The translations under genes and the position numbers were made by a program. A stretch of 64,000 bases of DNA from Nitrosomonadales bacterium (GTDB lineage Bacteria > Pseudomonadota > Gammaproteobacteria > Burkholderiales > Gallionellaceae). The notes under the pieces were generated by a model. That model was given only the letters and a program-made list of their open reading frames with translations, ran no database searches and was not told the origin of the DNA. The stretch covers positions 1 to 64,000 of the forward strand of contig JACRME010000004.1 in NCBI GenBank assembly GCA_016235045.1, read 5' to 3'. Shown in pieces: positions 1-10,420 of this stretch (its first letter is position 1; the number at the start of each line of letters is the position of its first letter).

Positions 1-158
1 GTCAGGATAGGCTCGGCGACGCGGCGCAGTTCCTTGGCCTTCGGCAGGGTGGTCTTGATGACTTCGTGACGCAGCAGCGAAACGGTCATGTTGCGCAACA
101 TCGCCAGACGGTGGCTGCTGGTGCGGTTGAGTTTTCTAAGTCCTAAACGGTGACGCAT
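1..158 (-). CDS. rplQ: 50S ribosomal protein L17 (partial, 3' end outside window)
   Basis: The first residues read from the start at 158 are [17 protein letters not shown], the typical L17 N-terminus. L17 belongs to the large ribosomal subunit and is the last gene of the alpha operon. Only about 52 codons are inside the window; the rest runs off the left edge. It follows rpoA on the same strand, as in most proteobacteria. Confidence 0.95.
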   Translation of the reverse strand, partial: MRHRLGLRKLNRTSSHRLAMLRNMTVSLLRHEVIKTTLPKAKELRRVAEPIL

Positions 159-198
159 GATTTTCCTCTCTTACTTCCAGCCTCACGGCTGAAGAAGT

Positions 199-1162
199 TT
201 ATTTCTCGGACATTGCCGTCCAGTTTTCCAACTTCATGCCCAGCGACAGGCCGTGTTCGGCCAGCACTTGCTTGATCTCGTTGAGCGACTTGCGGCCCAG
301 GTTCGGGGTGCGCAGCAGGTCTGCTTCGGTGTTCTGGATCAGGTCGCCGATGTAATGGATGCTCTGAGCCTTCAAGCAGTTCGAAGAGCGCGGTGTCAGT
401 TCCAGATCGTCGACCGGACGCAGCAGCATCGGATCGACCTTCGGTGCTGCAGGCTTCTCGACCGGAGCCGGTGTGCCTTCCAGCGCGGCGAACACGGACA
501 ATTGATCCATCAGCACGCGTGCGGAGTAGCGAATGGCTTCTTCCGGATCGATGGCGCTGTTGGTCTCGATGTCCATGATCAGTTTGTCGAGGTCGGTGCG
601 CTGCTCGACGCGGGCGCTCTCGACTGCATAGCTAGATCGGGCTGAACGATGCGTCCAGGGCGATATGACCGACCGGGCGGGTCGCGCCGGGTTGCATGCG
701 CGAGATGGCGGAAACGTAACCGCGACCTTGCTCGACCTTGATCTCCATGTCCAGCTTGCCGCCTGCAGTCAGGTGGGCGATGACATGGGTCGGATTGATG
801 ACTTCGGTGTCGGCAGTGACCTCGATGTCGGCAGCCGTCACGACGCCGGCGCCGGACTTGCGCAGGTGCAGGGTCACTTCGCGGGCATTGTGCAGTTTGA
901 GCACCAGACCTTTGAGGTTCAGCAGGATCTCGACCACGTCTTCCTGGACGCCGTCGATGGACGAGTACTCGTGCAGCACGCCGGCGATCTTCACTTCAGT
1001 CACGGCATAGCCGGGCATGGAGGACAGCAGGACGCGACGCAGCGCGTTGCCCAGCGTGTGACCGTAGCCGCGCTCGAACGGCTCCATCACGACCTTCGCC
1101 TGGGTGGCGGAGATGCGTTGAACGTCGATGATGCGAGGCTTCAACAGACTATTGTTAGGCAT
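199..1162 (-). pseudogene. rpoA: RNA polymerase alpha subunit, frameshifted in this sequence
   Basis: Alpha is the assembly platform of RNA polymerase; its C-terminal domain binds UP elements and activators. Codons from 1162 down to 632 encode a normal alpha N-terminal domain (residues 1-176, to ALDASFSPI) and then meet TAG at 632-634. Reading resumes in another frame at about 633 with [18 protein letters not shown] and runs to the stop at 199, including a complete alpha C-terminal domain ([28 protein letters not shown]). Family alignment from memory predicts about three extra codons (R-R-V) at the junction, so about 8 nt seem to be missing. Alpha is essential, so an assembly or sequencing error is the likeliest cause; two separate polypeptides are possible but unlikely. 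Its place between rpsD and rplQ is standard. Confidence 0.9.
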
Positions 1163-1179
1163 ATTCGACTCCGCGTGGA

Positions 1180-1776
1180 TTACTTGGAATACAACTCGAC
1201 CACGAGATGCTCGTTGATCGTGGCTGGCAATTCAGAACGCTGGGGAACGGCTTTGAAGGTTCCCTTGAGTCCCTTGGCATCCACTTCGAGCCATTCCGGG
1301 AAGCCGCGTTGTTCGGCGGCTTGCAGGGCGGACTTGATGCGCAGCTGGTTCTTGGCGCGGTCAGCCACTTCCACCACGTCGCCGGGGCGAACGATGAAGG
1401 ACGGGATGTTGACGCGCTTGCCGTTGACCAGTACACCATTGTGACGTACGGTCTGACGCGCTTCAGCACGGGAACCGCCGAAGCCCATACGATAGGCGAC
1501 GTTGTCGAGGCGGGATTCCAGATTCTGCAGCAGTGTTCCGCCGGTGATGCCCTTGGAAACGGCAGCCTTCTCGTAGATCAGACGGAACTGACGCTCCAGC
1601 AAGCCGTAGATACGACGCAGCTTTTGCTTCTCACGCAGCTGACCACCGTACTCGGACAGACGGGTGTTCTTCTTCTGACCGTGCTGGCCGGGCGGATAGG
1701 CGCGGCGCTCAACGGCGCACAGCTTTTCGCCTTCGCGGCGGCACTTGCGGCACTTTGCATCGAGATTTCTAGCCAA
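1180..1776 (-). CDS. rpsD: 30S ribosomal protein S4 (with internal 11-residue gap)
   Basis: S4 nucleates assembly of the 30S body and binds 16S rRNA. The protein (198 aa) has the N-terminal [19 protein letters not shown], the S4 RNA-binding domain around residues 90-150 ([20 protein letters not shown]) and the conserved end [11 protein letters not shown]. Related betaproteobacterial S4 proteins of the zinc-binding type are about 209 aa and carry roughly FLKGEKCFTDK between EKL and CAVERR. That block is absent here in frame, leaving only three of the usual four N-terminal cysteines. It lies between rpsK and rpoA as usual. Confidence 0.95.
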   Translation of the reverse strand: MARNLDAKCRKCRREGEKLCAVERRAYPPGQHGQKKNTRLSEYGGQLREKQKLRRIYGLLERQFRLIYEKAAVSKGITGGTLLQNLESRLDNVAYRMGFGGSRAEARQTVRHNGVLVNGKRVNIPSFIVRPGDVVEVADRAKNQLRIKSALQAAEQRGFPEWLEVDAKGLKGTFKAVPQRSELPATINEHLVVELYSK

Positions 1777-1788
1777 GATCTATGCTCC

Positions 1789-2178
<390 letters not shown>

Positions 2179-2198
2179 TTCTCTGTTCCTCTACTAGA

Positions 2199-2564
2199 TT
2201 ACTTCTTCGCGCCTGCGATGGACTTACGCGGACCTTTGCGGGTGCGTGCGTTGGTGCGTGTGCGCTGGCCACGGCACGGCAAGCCGCGACGATGGCGCAG
2301 ACCACGATAGCAACCCAGGTCCATCAATCGCTTGATGTTCATGGTCACTTCGCGACGCAGGTCACCTTCCACCGTGAACTTGGCGACTTCGTCGCGCAGC
2401 TTTTCCATATCGGAATCGCTGATGTCCTTGCTCTTGGTGGTCGTGGCCACACCGGCTGCAGCACAGATCTGCTGCGAGCGTGTGAGCCCGATACCGTAAA
2501 TCGCGGTCAACGCGATAACGGCGTGTTGATGATTTGGAATGTTTACACCGGCAATACGAGCCAT
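2199..2564 (-). CDS. rpsM: 30S ribosomal protein S13
   Basis: S13 (121 aa) lies in the 30S head and contacts the P-site tRNA and the 50S bridge. The start [20 protein letters not shown] and the basic end [19 protein letters not shown] are diagnostic. It follows rpmJ and precedes rpsK, the standard order. Confidence 0.97.
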   Translation of the reverse strand: MARIAGVNIPNHQHAVIALTAIYGIGLTRSQQICAAAGVATTTKSKDISDSDMEKLRDEVAKFTVEGDLRREVTMNIKRLMDLGCYRGLRHRRGLPCRGQRTRTNARTRKGPRKSIAGAKK

Positions 2565-2625
2565 GCAGCTACCCTATTTATTCAAAAGTCGTAAATTGTA
2601 CCATCCAGCGGCGATTTGTCTCAAA

Positions 2626-2742
2626 TCAACCCTGGCGCTGTTTGTGACGCGGATCGCTACTGCAGATCACTCGAACCACGCGATTGCGCCGCACGATCTT
2701 GCAGTTACGGCACACTTTCTTCACGGATGCTTGCACTTTCAT
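2626..2742 (-). CDS. rpmJ: 50S ribosomal protein L36 (zinc-binding form)
   Basis: A 38-residue protein read by hand: [17 protein letters not shown], then the end RHKQRQG. It has the Cx2C...C...H zinc set of the C+ type of L36. There is one extra serine (CSSDP) compared with the common 37-residue form. It lies between infA and rpsM, its usual position. A purine-rich stretch precedes the ATG. Confidence 0.93.
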   Translation of the reverse strand: MKVQASVKKVCRNCKIVRRNRVVRVICSSDPRHKQRQG

Positions 2743-2766
2743 TTGCTTCTCCTTGCTTCTCTCAAC

Positions 2767-2985
2767 TCACTTGGCGCGGAAAACAATACGCGCTTTGCTC
2801 AAATCGTAGGGCGATACCTCCACCGTCACCTTGTCGCCCGGCAGGATGCGGATGTAGTGCATGCGCATCTTGCCCGAAATATGCCCCAACACGGAAAATC
2901 CGTTTTCCAGCTTGACCTTGAAGGTCGCATTGGGCAGGGACTCTTCAACCTCACCCTGCATCTGGATGACGTCTTCTTTCGCCAT
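2767..2985 (-). CDS. infA: translation initiation factor IF-1
   Basis: IF-1 (72 aa) is a single OB-fold protein that occupies the 30S A site during initiation. [20 protein letters not shown] and [18 protein letters not shown] match the family end to end. The ATG directly abuts the secY stop codon (no intergenic base), suggesting translational coupling with secY. Confidence 0.97.
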   Translation of the reverse strand: MAKEDVIQMQGEVEESLPNATFKVKLENGFSVLGHISGKMRMHYIRILPGDKVTVEVSPYDLSKARIVFRAK

Positions 2986-4293
2986 CTATCGCGTCAACCC
3001 GGCCTTAAAGTTGGCCTTTTTCAACAGGTTCTCATACTGGTGCGTCATCAGATACGACTGCACCTGCGCCATGAAATCCATCGTCACCACCACCAGAATC
3101 AGCAGCGATGTGCCGCCGAAATAGAACGGCACGTTCTTCCACACCACCAGGAACTCGGGCAACAAGCACACCAGGGTGATGTACACCGCACCGACCATGG
3201 TCAGGCGCAGCATGATCTTCTCCACATACTTCGCAGTCTGTTCGCCGGGACGGATACCGGGCAGGAACGCGCCGCTCTTTTTCAGATTCTCCGCCGTCTC
3301 CTTCGGGCTGAACACCAGCGCCGTGTAGAAGAAGCAGAAGAACACAATCGCCGATGCATAGAACAGCACATACACCGGCTGTCCGGGCGACAGCATGTCG
3401 CTCACATCCTTCAGCCAGGTCATGCTCTGACCCGACCCGAAAAAGCCTGCCAGCGTCGCCGGGAACAGGATGATGCTGGAAGCGAAGATCGGCGGGATGA
3501 CCCCGGCCATATTCAGCTTCAGCGGCAGATGCGAACTCTGGCCGCCATACACCTTGTTGCCCACTTGCCGTTTGGCATAGTTCACCAAAATCTTCCGTTG
3601 CCCGCGTTCGACGAACACCACCAGGGCCGTTACCGCGATTGCGCCGAAGAACAGCAGCAATACGAACGGGATGGAAAAAGCGCCGGTACGCGCCATCTCC
3701 AGCGTATTGCCGATCGCATTCGGCAAACCGGCCGCGATACCCGCGAAGATGATCAGCGAGATGCCGTTGCCCAAACCGCGCTCGGTGATCTGCTCACCCA
3801 GCCACATCAGGAACATGGTCCCGGTGACCAGCGTGATCACCGTGGTCATCTGGAACAACATGCCCGGATGCAACACCAGATCCTTTTGCGACTGCAACAT
3901 CACCGCGATTCCGAACGACTGGAACAGCGCCAGCACCAGCGTACCGTAACGCGTGTACTGCGTGATCTTGCGGCGGCCTGCTTCGCCTTCTTTCTTCAAC
4001 TGCTCCAGATGCGGCACGGCAATCGCTGCCAGTTGCATGATGATCGACGCCGAGATGTACGGCATGATCCCCAGCGCCAGAATGGTAAAACGCTCCAGCG
4101 CGCCGCCCGAGAACATGTTGAACATGCCCAGGATGCCGCCTTTTTGCGACTTGAACAACTCCGCCAGCACGTTCGGGTCGATGCCCGGCACCGGGATATG
4201 CGCACCGATGCGGTAAACGACCAGCGCGCCCAGCAAAAACCACAGGCGCTTGCTCAGATCGCCGTACTTATTTTTGCTGACCGGGGTGCTCAC
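2986..4293 (-). CDS. secY: preprotein translocase subunit SecY
   Basis: SecY (435 aa) forms the Sec protein-conducting channel in the inner membrane with SecE and SecG. The order of hydrophobic segments is that of the ten-helix SecY, beginning [20 protein letters not shown] (first helix and plug region) and including the conserved [16 protein letters not shown] segment. Cytoplasmic loops carry [14 protein letters not shown] and [16 protein letters not shown], which are typical. Located at the end of the spc operon before infA and rpmJ. Confidence 0.97.
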   Translation of the reverse strand: MSTPVSKNKYGDLSKRLWFLLGALVVYRIGAHIPVPGIDPNVLAELFKSQKGGILGMFNMFSGGALERFTILALGIMPYISASIIMQLAAIAVPHLEQLKKEGEAGRRKITQYTRYGTLVLALFQSFGIAVMLQSQKDLVLHPGMLFQMTTVITLVTGTMFLMWLGEQITERGLGNGISLIIFAGIAAGLPNAIGNTLEMARTGAFSIPFVLLLFFGAIAVTALVVFVERGQRKILVNYAKRQVGNKVYGGQSSHLPLKLNMAGVIPPIFASSIILFPATLAGFFGSGQSMTWLKDVSDMLSPGQPVYVLFYASAIVFFCFFYTALVFSPKETAENLKKSGAFLPGIRPGEQTAKYVEKIMLRLTMVGAVYITLVCLLPEFLVVWKNVPFYFGGTSLLILVVVTMDFMAQVQSYLMTHQYENLLKKANFKAGLTR

Positions 4294-4304
4294 TGACTCT
4301 ACCC

Positions 4305-4739
4305 TTACTCAGCGATGCTGCCACCGGCAGCTTCCACTGCGGCGCGTGCACCTTTGGTCAACAACAAACCCTGCAACTTGACTGCGCGCTTGATCTCGCC
4401 GGCCAGGATCACCTTGGCAGTCATTGCGTTGGCATGCACGATGCCAGCTTGCTTCAGCGCCAACAGGTCGATGGTGTCGATCGGCATCGCTTGCAGGTCG
4501 GACAGGCGCACTTGCGCGGTGTCGTTGCGAGTCAGCGAAACGAAGCCGCGCTTGGGCAGGCGACGTTGCAAAGGCATCTGGCCGCCTTCGAAACCGACTT
4601 TATGGAAACCGCCGGAACGGGACTTCTGTCCTTTGTGACCGCGACCTGCAGTCTTGCCCAGACCGGAACCGATGCCGCGACCGACGCGGCGCTTGGCATG
4701 CTTGGAGCCTTCAGCAGATTTGATTTGATTGAGTTGCAT
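4305..4739 (-). CDS. rplO: 50S ribosomal protein L15
   Basis: L15 (144 aa) is a late-assembly large-subunit protein. The glycine- and arginine-rich N-terminus ([20 protein letters not shown]) and the [18 protein letters not shown] segment are diagnostic. It starts exactly where rpmD ends and precedes secY, the standard spc-operon order. Confidence 0.97.
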   Translation of the reverse strand: MQLNQIKSAEGSKHAKRRVGRGIGSGLGKTAGRGHKGQKSRSGGFHKVGFEGGQMPLQRRLPKRGFVSLTRNDTAQVRLSDLQAMPIDTIDLLALKQAGIVHANAMTAKVILAGEIKRAVKLQGLLLTKGARAAVEAAGGSIAE

Positions 4740-4940
4740 TTACGCCTCGCACTTGACCAGGTAATACACTTTGTTAATCATGCCGCGCACTGCCGGAGTG
4801 TCTTCCACTTCAACGCTGTGGTGCATGCGACGCAGCCCCAGACCGCGCACGCATGCACGATGGGATTCCTTTGTTCCGATGACGCTCTTGACCAGAGTCA
4901 CCTTCAATGTTTTTTTGGCTTGCGCCTTCTTGGTTGCCAT
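4740..4940 (-). CDS. rpmD: 50S ribosomal protein L30
   Basis: L30 (66 aa) is a small large-subunit protein. The core [20 protein letters not shown] and [19 protein letters not shown] match the family. It has a slightly longer lysine-rich N-terminus ([10 protein letters not shown]) than the common 60-residue form. Lies between rpsE and rplO with a 3-nt gap to rpsE. Confidence 0.96.
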   Translation of the reverse strand: MATKKAQAKKTLKVTLVKSVIGTKESHRACVRGLGLRRMHHSVEVEDTPAVRGMINKVYYLVKCEA

Positions 4941-4943
4941 GGC

Positions 4944-5468
4944 TTACCCCGTGATTTCTTCTACGCTCTTGCCGCGCTTGGCAGCGATCTCCGACGGCGA
5001 ATTCAGCGCCTGCAGGCCGTTCAGCGTGGCACGCACCACGTTGTAAGGGTTGCTGGAGCCGATGCACTTGGCCAGCACGTTACGCACGCCAGCCGCTTCG
5101 AACACGGCGCGCATCGCGCCGCCCGCGATAATGCCGGTACCTTCGGAGGCCGGCTGCATGTACACCTTGGCAGCGCCGTGACGGCCGATCACTGCATGGT
5201 GCAGCGTGCCTTCCTTTAGATTCACTTTGACCAGCTTGCGGCGCGATTCTTCCATCGCCTTCTGCACGGCCACCGGCACTTCCTTGGATTTGCCCTTGCC
5301 CATGCCGATGCGGCCATCGCCATCGCCCACCACGGTCAATGCGGCAAAGCCCATGATACGGCCACCCTTCACCACCTTGGTCACGCGGTTGACGTGGATC
5401 ATCTTTTCGATGAGGCCGTCGCCCTTGTCTTCCTGTTGCTGATTCTTGCCTTGTTTAGCTTGTGCCAT
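4944..5468 (-). CDS. rpsE: 30S ribosomal protein S5
   Basis: S5 (174 aa) takes part in decoding accuracy in the 30S body. The double-stranded-RNA-binding-like N domain ([17 protein letters not shown]) and the C domain ([20 protein letters not shown]) are both present. The extreme N-terminus is glutamine-rich ([13 protein letters not shown]). Standard position between rplR and rpmD. Confidence 0.97.
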   Translation of the reverse strand: MAQAKQGKNQQQEDKGDGLIEKMIHVNRVTKVVKGGRIMGFAALTVVGDGDGRIGMGKGKSKEVPVAVQKAMEESRRKLVKVNLKEGTLHHAVIGRHGAAKVYMQPASEGTGIIAGGAMRAVFEAAGVRNVLAKCIGSSNPYNVVRATLNGLQALNSPSEIAAKRGKSVEEITG

Positions 5469-5481
5469 GGTTCACCCCAGA

Positions 5482-5838
5482 TTAGAACTGCAAGCCATGT
5501 TCGCGCGCGGCATCTGCCAGCGCCTTGATGCGACCATGGTACTTGTTGCCGGAACGGTCGAATGCCACGGCGGTTACACCTGCGCTCTTGGCCTTTTCGG
5601 CAATGCGTTTGCCGACCACTGCTGCCGCCGCGGCGTTTCCGCCGTTGCCGATGCTCTTGCGCACTTCCGCTTCCAGCGTGGAGGCGCTAGCCAGCACCTT
5701 GCCGCCGTCGGCAGAGATCACTTGTGCATAGATATGCAGGTTGGTGCGGTGGATCGCCAGACGCACAGTCTTTTGTTCAGCAATGCGTGCACGGGTTTTT
5801 CGTGCTCTGCGCTGACGCGCTTCATTCTTGTTCAACAT
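5482..5838 (-). CDS. rplR: 50S ribosomal protein L18
   Basis: L18 (118 aa) binds 5S rRNA with L5 and L25. The basic start [20 protein letters not shown] and the end [20 protein letters not shown] are diagnostic. It lies between rplF and rpsE with short gaps. Confidence 0.97.
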   Translation of the reverse strand: MLNKNEARQRRARKTRARIAEQKTVRLAIHRTNLHIYAQVISADGGKVLASASTLEAEVRKSIGNGGNAAAAAVVGKRIAEKAKSAGVTAVAFDRSGNKYHGRIKALADAAREHGLQF

Positions 5839-5849
5839 ATCAACCTCGA

Positions 5850-6383
5850 TTATTTCTTCTTGGTTTCTTTCAGGATCACCACTTCGTCGGAATAACGCAC
5901 ACCTTTGCCCTTGTAGGGTTCTGGCTCGCGGTATGCACGAATCTCGGCGGCAACTTGACCGACTTGCTGCTTGTCCGGGCCGGTCAACACGATTTCGGTC
6001 TGGCTCGGCGTAGCAACCTTCACCCCCTTGGGCATCTTGTGCACCACGGGATGCGAGAAGCCCAGCGTAAGGTTCAGCGCATCGCCGGCAGCCTGTGCGC
6101 GGTAACCCACGCCAACCAGCATCAGCTTGCGCTCGAAACCTTTGCTCACGCCTACCACCATGTTCGCCAGCAGGGCGCGCACGGTGCCGGACATCGCATC
6201 GGCCTGGGCACTTTCGTCAGTAGCCTTGCACAACAGCTTGTCGCCCTCGCGCTCAACCTTGACGCTACCCTTCAACGCCTGGCTCAGGGTACCCAACGGG
6301 CCCTTCATGGAAATTTTGTCAGCCGCCACCGTCACTTCGACGCCGGATGGAACGACCACTGGATTTTTAGCAACTCTGGACAT
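5850..6383 (-). CDS. rplF: 50S ribosomal protein L6
   Basis: L6 (177 aa) is a two-domain protein near the factor-binding centre of the 50S subunit. [19 protein letters not shown] at the N-terminus and the signature [20 protein letters not shown] at the C-terminus identify it. Standard spc-operon position between rpsH and rplR. Confidence 0.97.
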   Translation of the reverse strand: MSRVAKNPVVVPSGVEVTVAADKISMKGPLGTLSQALKGSVKVEREGDKLLCKATDESAQADAMSGTVRALLANMVVGVSKGFERKLMLVGVGYRAQAAGDALNLTLGFSHPVVHKMPKGVKVATPSQTEIVLTGPDKQQVGQVAAEIRAYREPEPYKGKGVRYSDEVVILKETKKK

Positions 6384-6392
6384 GTCTCCCCC

Positions 6393-6788
6393 TTACGCCA
6401 CGATGCAGAGCACTTCGCCGCCGATGCCGTTGGCGCGTGCTTTGCGGTCTGTCATCAGACCTTTGGAGGTGGAAACAATCGCGATGCCCAGTCCGTTCAT
6501 TACGCGCGGAATGTCTTCGCTGCCCTTGTACACGCGCAGGCCTGGACGGCTCACGCGCTGGATCTTTTCGATCACCGGACGATCGGCGTAATACTTCAGG
6601 CCGATTTCCAGCGTGGGCTTGCCGTCGTTCGCCACGACCTTGAAGCCCTCCACATAACCTTCGTCCTGCAATACCTTGGCGATTGCCGCCTTGATCTTGG
6701 AAGAAGGCATAGCCACCATTGTTTTTTCCGCCATTTGCGCGTTGCGAATACGCGTCAACATGTCGGAGATCGGATCACTCATGCTCAT
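6393..6788 (-). CDS. rpsH: 30S ribosomal protein S8
   Basis: S8 (131 aa) binds the central domain of 16S rRNA; in E. coli it is also the spc-operon translational repressor (known for E. coli, not shown here). [16 protein letters not shown] and the C-terminal signature [18 protein letters not shown] are present. A second in-frame ATG two codons in could also be used. Confidence 0.97.
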   Translation of the reverse strand: MSMSDPISDMLTRIRNAQMAEKTMVAMPSSKIKAAIAKVLQDEGYVEGFKVVANDGKPTLEIGLKYYADRPVIEKIQRVSRPGLRVYKGSEDIPRVMNGLGIAIVSTSKGLMTDRKARANGIGGEVLCIVA

Positions 6789-6798
6789 AGATTCACCC

Positions 6799-7104
6799 TT
6801 ACCAGCTTGCCTTGACTACACCGGGAATTTCGCCACGCATTGCGTATTCGCGCAATTTTGTGCGGCCCAAACCGAACTTACGGAACGTACCGCGCGGACG
6901 ACCGGTCAGCGCGCAACGATTGCGCAAACGTACCGGGCTGGAATTGCGCGGCAACGCTTGCAGTTTTTGACGCGCCGCAAAGCGCTCTTCATCGCTCAGC
7001 GACATATTGGTCACGATCGAATTCAGTTCAGCGCGCTTGGCAGCAAATTTCTTCACAGTGTCGCGGCGCTTCTGTTCGCGGTTAATCAAAGCGGTCTTAG
7101 CCAT
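6799..7104 (-). CDS. rpsN: 30S ribosomal protein S14 (zinc-free type)
   Basis: S14 (101 aa) is the long form without a CxxC zinc motif. The start [20 protein letters not shown] and the signature [20 protein letters not shown] are diagnostic. It lies between rplE and rpsH. Confidence 0.97.
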   Translation of the reverse strand: MAKTALINREQKRRDTVKKFAAKRAELNSIVTNMSLSDEERFAARQKLQALPRNSSPVRLRNRCALTGRPRGTFRKFGLGRTKLREYAMRGEIPGVVKASW

Positions 7105-7111
7105 ATCGCCC

Positions 7112-7651
7112 TCAGTTCTTCAATGGGAATTTGAATGCCAACAGCAGCGCCTTGGCTTCTTCATCGGTCTTCGCCGTGGTCGTGATCGTGATGTTCATGC
7201 CACGCAATGCGTCGATCTTGTCGTACTCGATTTCCGGAAAAATGATCTGTTCCTTGACGCCCATGTTGTAGTTGCCACGGCCATCGAAGGACTTGCCGGA
7301 AATACCGCGGAAGTCACGGATACGCGGAATCGCAACCGTCACCAGGCGATCCAGGAATTCATACATGCGCTCGCGGCGCAGGGTCACTTTGCAGCCGACC
7401 GGATAGTTCTCGCGAATCTTGAAACCGGCGATGGACTTCTTGGACTTTGTCACCACCGGCTTCTGACCGGCAATCTTCTGCATGTCGCCAACCGCATGAT
7501 CCATCACCTTCTTGTCCGCAACCGCTTCGCCCACCCCCATGTTCAGGGTGATCTTCTCGATGCGCGGCACTTCCATGACGGACTTGTAGCCGAACTGCTT
7601 CATCAGCTGTTCTGTTACGTTCTTTTTGTAGTAGTCGTATAAACGAGCCAT
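7112..7651 (-). CDS. rplE: 50S ribosomal protein L5
   Basis: L5 (179 aa) binds 5S rRNA and contacts the P-site tRNA. The motifs [15 protein letters not shown] and [15 protein letters not shown], and the end [14 protein letters not shown], fit the family over its whole length. Standard order between rplX and rpsN. Confidence 0.97.
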   Translation of the reverse strand: MARLYDYYKKNVTEQLMKQFGYKSVMEVPRIEKITLNMGVGEAVADKKVMDHAVGDMQKIAGQKPVVTKSKKSIAGFKIRENYPVGCKVTLRRERMYEFLDRLVTVAIPRIRDFRGISGKSFDGRGNYNMGVKEQIIFPEIEYDKIDALRGMNITITTTAKTDEEAKALLLAFKFPLKN

Positions 7652-7661
7652 GTCTTACCCC

Positions 7662-7976
7662 TTACGCAATCATTTCACCGTTGGACTTGAACACGCGCAC
7701 TTTGCTGCCGTCCTCCAACTGCTTGACGCCCACGCGATCCGCCTTCTTGGTGGTTGCGTTGTAGATGGCGATATTGGAAATATGAATGGGCTTCTCGATT
7801 TCCACGATACCGCCCGATGTACCTTTTACCGGATTCGGCTTCTGGTGTTTTTTGACCTTGTTGATGCCGCTCACCAGCACACGATCATTGTCCAGCACGC
7901 TCAACACGTTGCCGCGACTGCCTTTGTCCTTGCCGGTGATGACGATCACATCGTCGTTCTTTTTAATCTTGCGCAT
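7662..7976 (-). CDS. rplX: 50S ribosomal protein L24
   Basis: L24 (104 aa) is a KOW-domain assembly initiator of the 50S subunit. The KOW motif [20 protein letters not shown] lies near the N-terminus and HIGNVAI-type residues ([19 protein letters not shown]) follow. It sits between rplN and rplE. Confidence 0.97.
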   Translation of the reverse strand: MRKIKKNDDVIVITGKDKGSRGNVLSVLDNDRVLVSGINKVKKHQKPNPVKGTSGGIVEIEKPIHISNIAIYNATTKKADRVGVKQLEDGSKVRVFKSNGEMIA

Positions 7977-7996
7977 GATTTATCCTCGCCTGCCGC

Positions 7997-8365
7997 TTAC
8001 AGCACTTCCGGTGCCAGAGAAACGATCTTCATGAAGCGCTCATTGCGCAGTTCACGAGTGACCGGTCCGAAAATACGGGTGCCGATCGGCTCCAGCTTGT
8101 TATTCAGCAACACGGCTGCGTTGCCATCGAACTTGATCAGGGAACCGTCGGAACGGCGCACGCCCTTGGCGGTACGCACCACGACAGCGCTGTACACTTC
8201 GCCCTTCTTGACGCGCGAACGCGGAGCCGCATCCCGGATGCTGACCTTGATCACATCGCCAACGCTGGCATAGCGACGCTTGGAACCGCCCAGCACCTTG
8301 ATGCACATGACGGAACGCGCGCCGGTATTGTCGGCCACATTCAAAACAGACTGCATTTGTATCAT
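7997..8365 (-). CDS. rplN: 50S ribosomal protein L14
   Basis: L14 (122 aa) forms an intersubunit bridge. The start [20 protein letters not shown] and the end [17 protein letters not shown] are diagnostic. It is separated from rpsQ by 136 nt, the largest gap between the ribosomal-protein genes of the S10-spc region, and that gap holds two hairpins. Confidence 0.97.
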   Translation of the reverse strand: MIQMQSVLNVADNTGARSVMCIKVLGGSKRRYASVGDVIKVSIRDAAPRSRVKKGEVYSAVVVRTAKGVRRSDGSLIKFDGNAAVLLNNKLEPIGTRIFGPVTRELRNERFMKIVSLAPEVL

Positions 8366-8408
8366 TTTTCAATCTCCAACTTTTTCCGCCTGCGGCGGCT
8401 AGTTTTGG

Positions 8409-8441
8409 AACCCGTTCGGGTTAGGCCGTCGCAAGCGACGG
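8409..8441. promoter_or_regulatory. Two tandem hairpins between rpsQ and rplN
   Basis: Two perfect short inverted repeats lie in the 136-nt gap between rpsQ and rplN: a 6-bp stem AACCCG/CGGGTT (8409-8422) and a 7-bp stem CCGTCGC/GCGACGG (8426-8441). Neither is followed by a long T-run on the minus strand. The gap falls at the S10/spc operon boundary, so the hairpins may attenuate, process or separate the two transcripts. The function is inferred. Confidence 0.45.
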
Positions 8442-8501
8442 TGAAACGAAGCCGCGCATTCTATTCAAACTTGCACAAATGCACAAGCTTTAATTTAACA
8501 A

Positions 8502-8765
8502 TCAGGCTTCGTTAGCCTTTTCCAGCAACTTGGTTACGCGCCAGGTCTTGGTCTTTGACAGCGGACGGGTCTCCTCGATCGTCACCACGTCGCCCTGATT
8601 GAACTCGTTGTTCTCATCATGCGCATGGTATTTCTTGGAAACACGCACCACCTTGCCCAACACCGGGTGCTTGACCTTGCGCTCGACCAGTACCGTGACC
8701 GTCTTGTCCATCTTGTTGCTGACGACAGTCCCGCTCAACGCACGTTTCAGATTCGTAGCACTCAT
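8502..8765 (-). CDS. rpsQ: 30S ribosomal protein S17
   Basis: S17 (87 aa) is an OB-fold primary binder of 16S r[23 protein letters not shown] and [20 protein letters not shown] are diagnostic. Its start overlaps the end of rpmC by 4 nt; it is the last gene of the S10 operon block. Confidence 0.97.
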   Translation of the reverse strand: MSATNLKRALSGTVVSNKMDKTVTVLVERKVKHPVLGKVVRVSKKYHAHDENNEFNQGDVVTIEETRPLSKTKTWRVTKLLEKANEA

Positions 8766-8962
8766 TGCTGCACACCCTTCTCGGTCAATACCGTTTTCAC
8801 ACGCGCGATGTTGCGGCGCACCTTGGTCAATTGGCTGGTATTGCTCAATTGCTGGGTCGCCACTTGCATACGCAGGCCGAATTGTTCCTTGCTCAGGGAC
8901 ACCAGCTCTTGCTGCAGATCGGCCACCGATTTGTTTTTCAGTTCGCTTGCCTTCATGGTCAT
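8762..8962 (-). CDS. rpmC: 50S ribosomal protein L29
   Basis: L29 (66 aa) lies at the exit-tunnel rim near the trigger-factor and SRP docking site. [20 protein letters not shown] and [20 protein letters not shown] match the family. It overlaps both rplP and rpsQ by 4 nt, showing tight translational coupling. Confidence 0.96.
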   Translation of the reverse strand: MTMKASELKNKSVADLQQELVSLSKEQFGLRMQVATQQLSNTSQLTKVRRNIARVKTVLTEKGVQQ

Positions 8963-9375
8963 GCCCCTACCTGTCTTACGACGAATGTTGTTTCAATCGG
9001 CAATTTGGCAGAAGCCAGCTTGAATGCCTCACGTGCCAACACTTCATCCACACCGTCCATTTCGTACAGCATCTTGCCCGGTTGAATCTCGGCGACGTAG
9101 TACTCGGGACTCCCCTTGCCGTTACCCATACGGACTTCGGCCGGTTTCTTGGAGATCGGCTTGTCCGGGAAAATACGGATCCAGATACGTCCACCGCGCT
9201 TGATGTGACGCGTCATGGCGCGGCGTGCCGCTTCGATCTGGCGTGCAGTCAGACGACCGCGACCGACGGCCTTGAGGCCGAACTCGCCGAAACTGACCTT
9301 GTTGCCGCGGGTTGCAACGCCGGTATTACGGCCCTTTTGCTCCTTGCGGTACTTTCTTCTAGCTGGCTGTAGCAT
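8959..9375 (-). CDS. rplP: 50S ribosomal protein L16
   Basis: L16 (138 aa) supports A-site tRNA binding. [19 protein letters not shown] at the start and the central signature [20 protein letters not shown] identify it. Its start overlaps the end of rpsC by 17 nt in another frame. Confidence 0.97.
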   Translation of the reverse strand: MLQPARRKYRKEQKGRNTGVATRGNKVSFGEFGLKAVGRGRLTARQIEAARRAMTRHIKRGGRIWIRIFPDKPISKKPAEVRMGNGKGSPEYYVAEIQPGKMLYEMDGVDEVLAREAFKLASAKLPIETTFVVRQVGA

Positions 9376-10078
9376 GCTTAGCTCCCGACGACTTTCTTAC
9401 TTTCTTTTCCGGCTCAGCAACGGCTGGCGCAGCAACTTCCTGCTGCCCTGCCTGATGATCGCCCTTATAAACCCAAACCTTGACGCCGATCAGACCATAG
9501 GTGGTCAGCGCTTCGGATGTACCGTAATCGATTTCCGCGCGCAGGGTATGCAACGGCACACGGCCTTCGCGATACCACTCGGTACGTGCGATCTCGATCC
9601 CGTTCAAACGACCCGAACTCATGATCTTGATGCCTTGCGCGCCCAGGCGCATTGCATTCTGCATGGCGCGTTTCATGGCGCGGCGGAACATGATGCGCTT
9701 TTCGAGCTGCTGGGTGATGGAGTCGGCGATCAGTTGCGCGTCCACTTCCGGCTTGCGCACTTCCTCGATGTTCAGACCCACATCGGGCAAGCCCATGCGT
9801 TTTTTCAGTTCGTTGCGCAGGGACTCGATATCCTCGCCCTTCTTGCCGATCACCACGCCCGGACGGGCCGTGTAAATGGTGATTTTGGCGTTCTTCGCGG
9901 GACGCTCGATGACGATCTTGGAAACGCCGGCACCCGCCAGTTTCTTCTTCAGATAGTCGCGCACTTCGATGTCTTTCAGCAGCAACTCGGAGAAGTGCTT
10001 GCTGTTGGAATACCACTTCGATGTCCAGTTCTTCTGAACGCTCAGGCGGAATCCAATTGGATGAATTTTCTGACCCAT
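9359..10078 (-). CDS. rpsC: 30S ribosomal protein S3
   Basis: S3 (239 aa) forms part of the mRNA entry channel. The KH-domain motif [20 protein letters not shown] is at about residues 75-95 and [20 protein letters not shown] is in the C-terminal domain. The tail ([20 protein letters not shown]) is low-complexity, as is common. Lies between rplV and rplP. Confidence 0.97.
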   Translation of the reverse strand: MGQKIHPIGFRLSVQKNWTSKWYSNSKHFSELLLKDIEVRDYLKKKLAGAGVSKIVIERPAKNAKITIYTARPGVVIGKKGEDIESLRNELKKRMGLPDVGLNIEEVRKPEVDAQLIADSITQQLEKRIMFRRAMKRAMQNAMRLGAQGIKIMSSGRLNGIEIARTEWYREGRVPLHTLRAEIDYGTSEALTTYGLIGVKVWVYKGDHQAGQQEVAAPAVAEPEKKVRKSSGAKHATAS

Positions 10079-10081
10079 GCT

Positions 10082-10414
10082 TTAGCTCCCGACGGTGATC
10101 GTAATGTGGCAGGTTTGCTTCTCGATGCCCGTACCACGACCCTTGGCGCGAGGAATCATGCGTTTCAGGGAAGTACCCTTGTCCACGTAGATGGTGGCGA
10201 CCTTCAACTCGTCGATGTCGGCGCCGTCGTTATGCTCGGCGTTGGCAATCGCGGAATCCAGCGCCTTCTTGATGATGCCACCGCCTTTTTTCGGGCTGAA
10301 AGCGAGAATGTTCAGCGCTTGCGCGACAGGCAGGCCGCGAATCTGGTCGGCGACCAGACGGGCTTTCTGTGCCGACAGGCGAACACCACGGATGACTGCT
10401 GTTGTACTCATCAT
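10082..10414 (-). CDS. rplV: 50S ribosomal protein L22
   Basis: L22 (110 aa) lines the exit tunnel. [20 protein letters not shown] and the C-terminal hairpin signature [20 protein letters not shown] are present. Two adjacent ATG codons begin the gene and either may be used. Standard position between rpsS and rpsC. Confidence 0.97.
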   Translation of the reverse strand: MMSTTAVIRGVRLSAQKARLVADQIRGLPVAQALNILAFSPKKGGGIIKKALDSAIANAEHNDGADIDELKVATIYVDKGTSLKRMIPRAKGRGTGIEKQTCHITITVGS

Positions 10415-10420
10415 GTCTCC

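Noticed and set aside
2539-4296. Long plus-strand ORF (585 codons) opposite secY and infA
   Set aside because: Complementary shadow of GC-rich coding DNA; His/Arg/Gln-rich translation with no domain, while the minus strand encodes clear SecY and IF-1.
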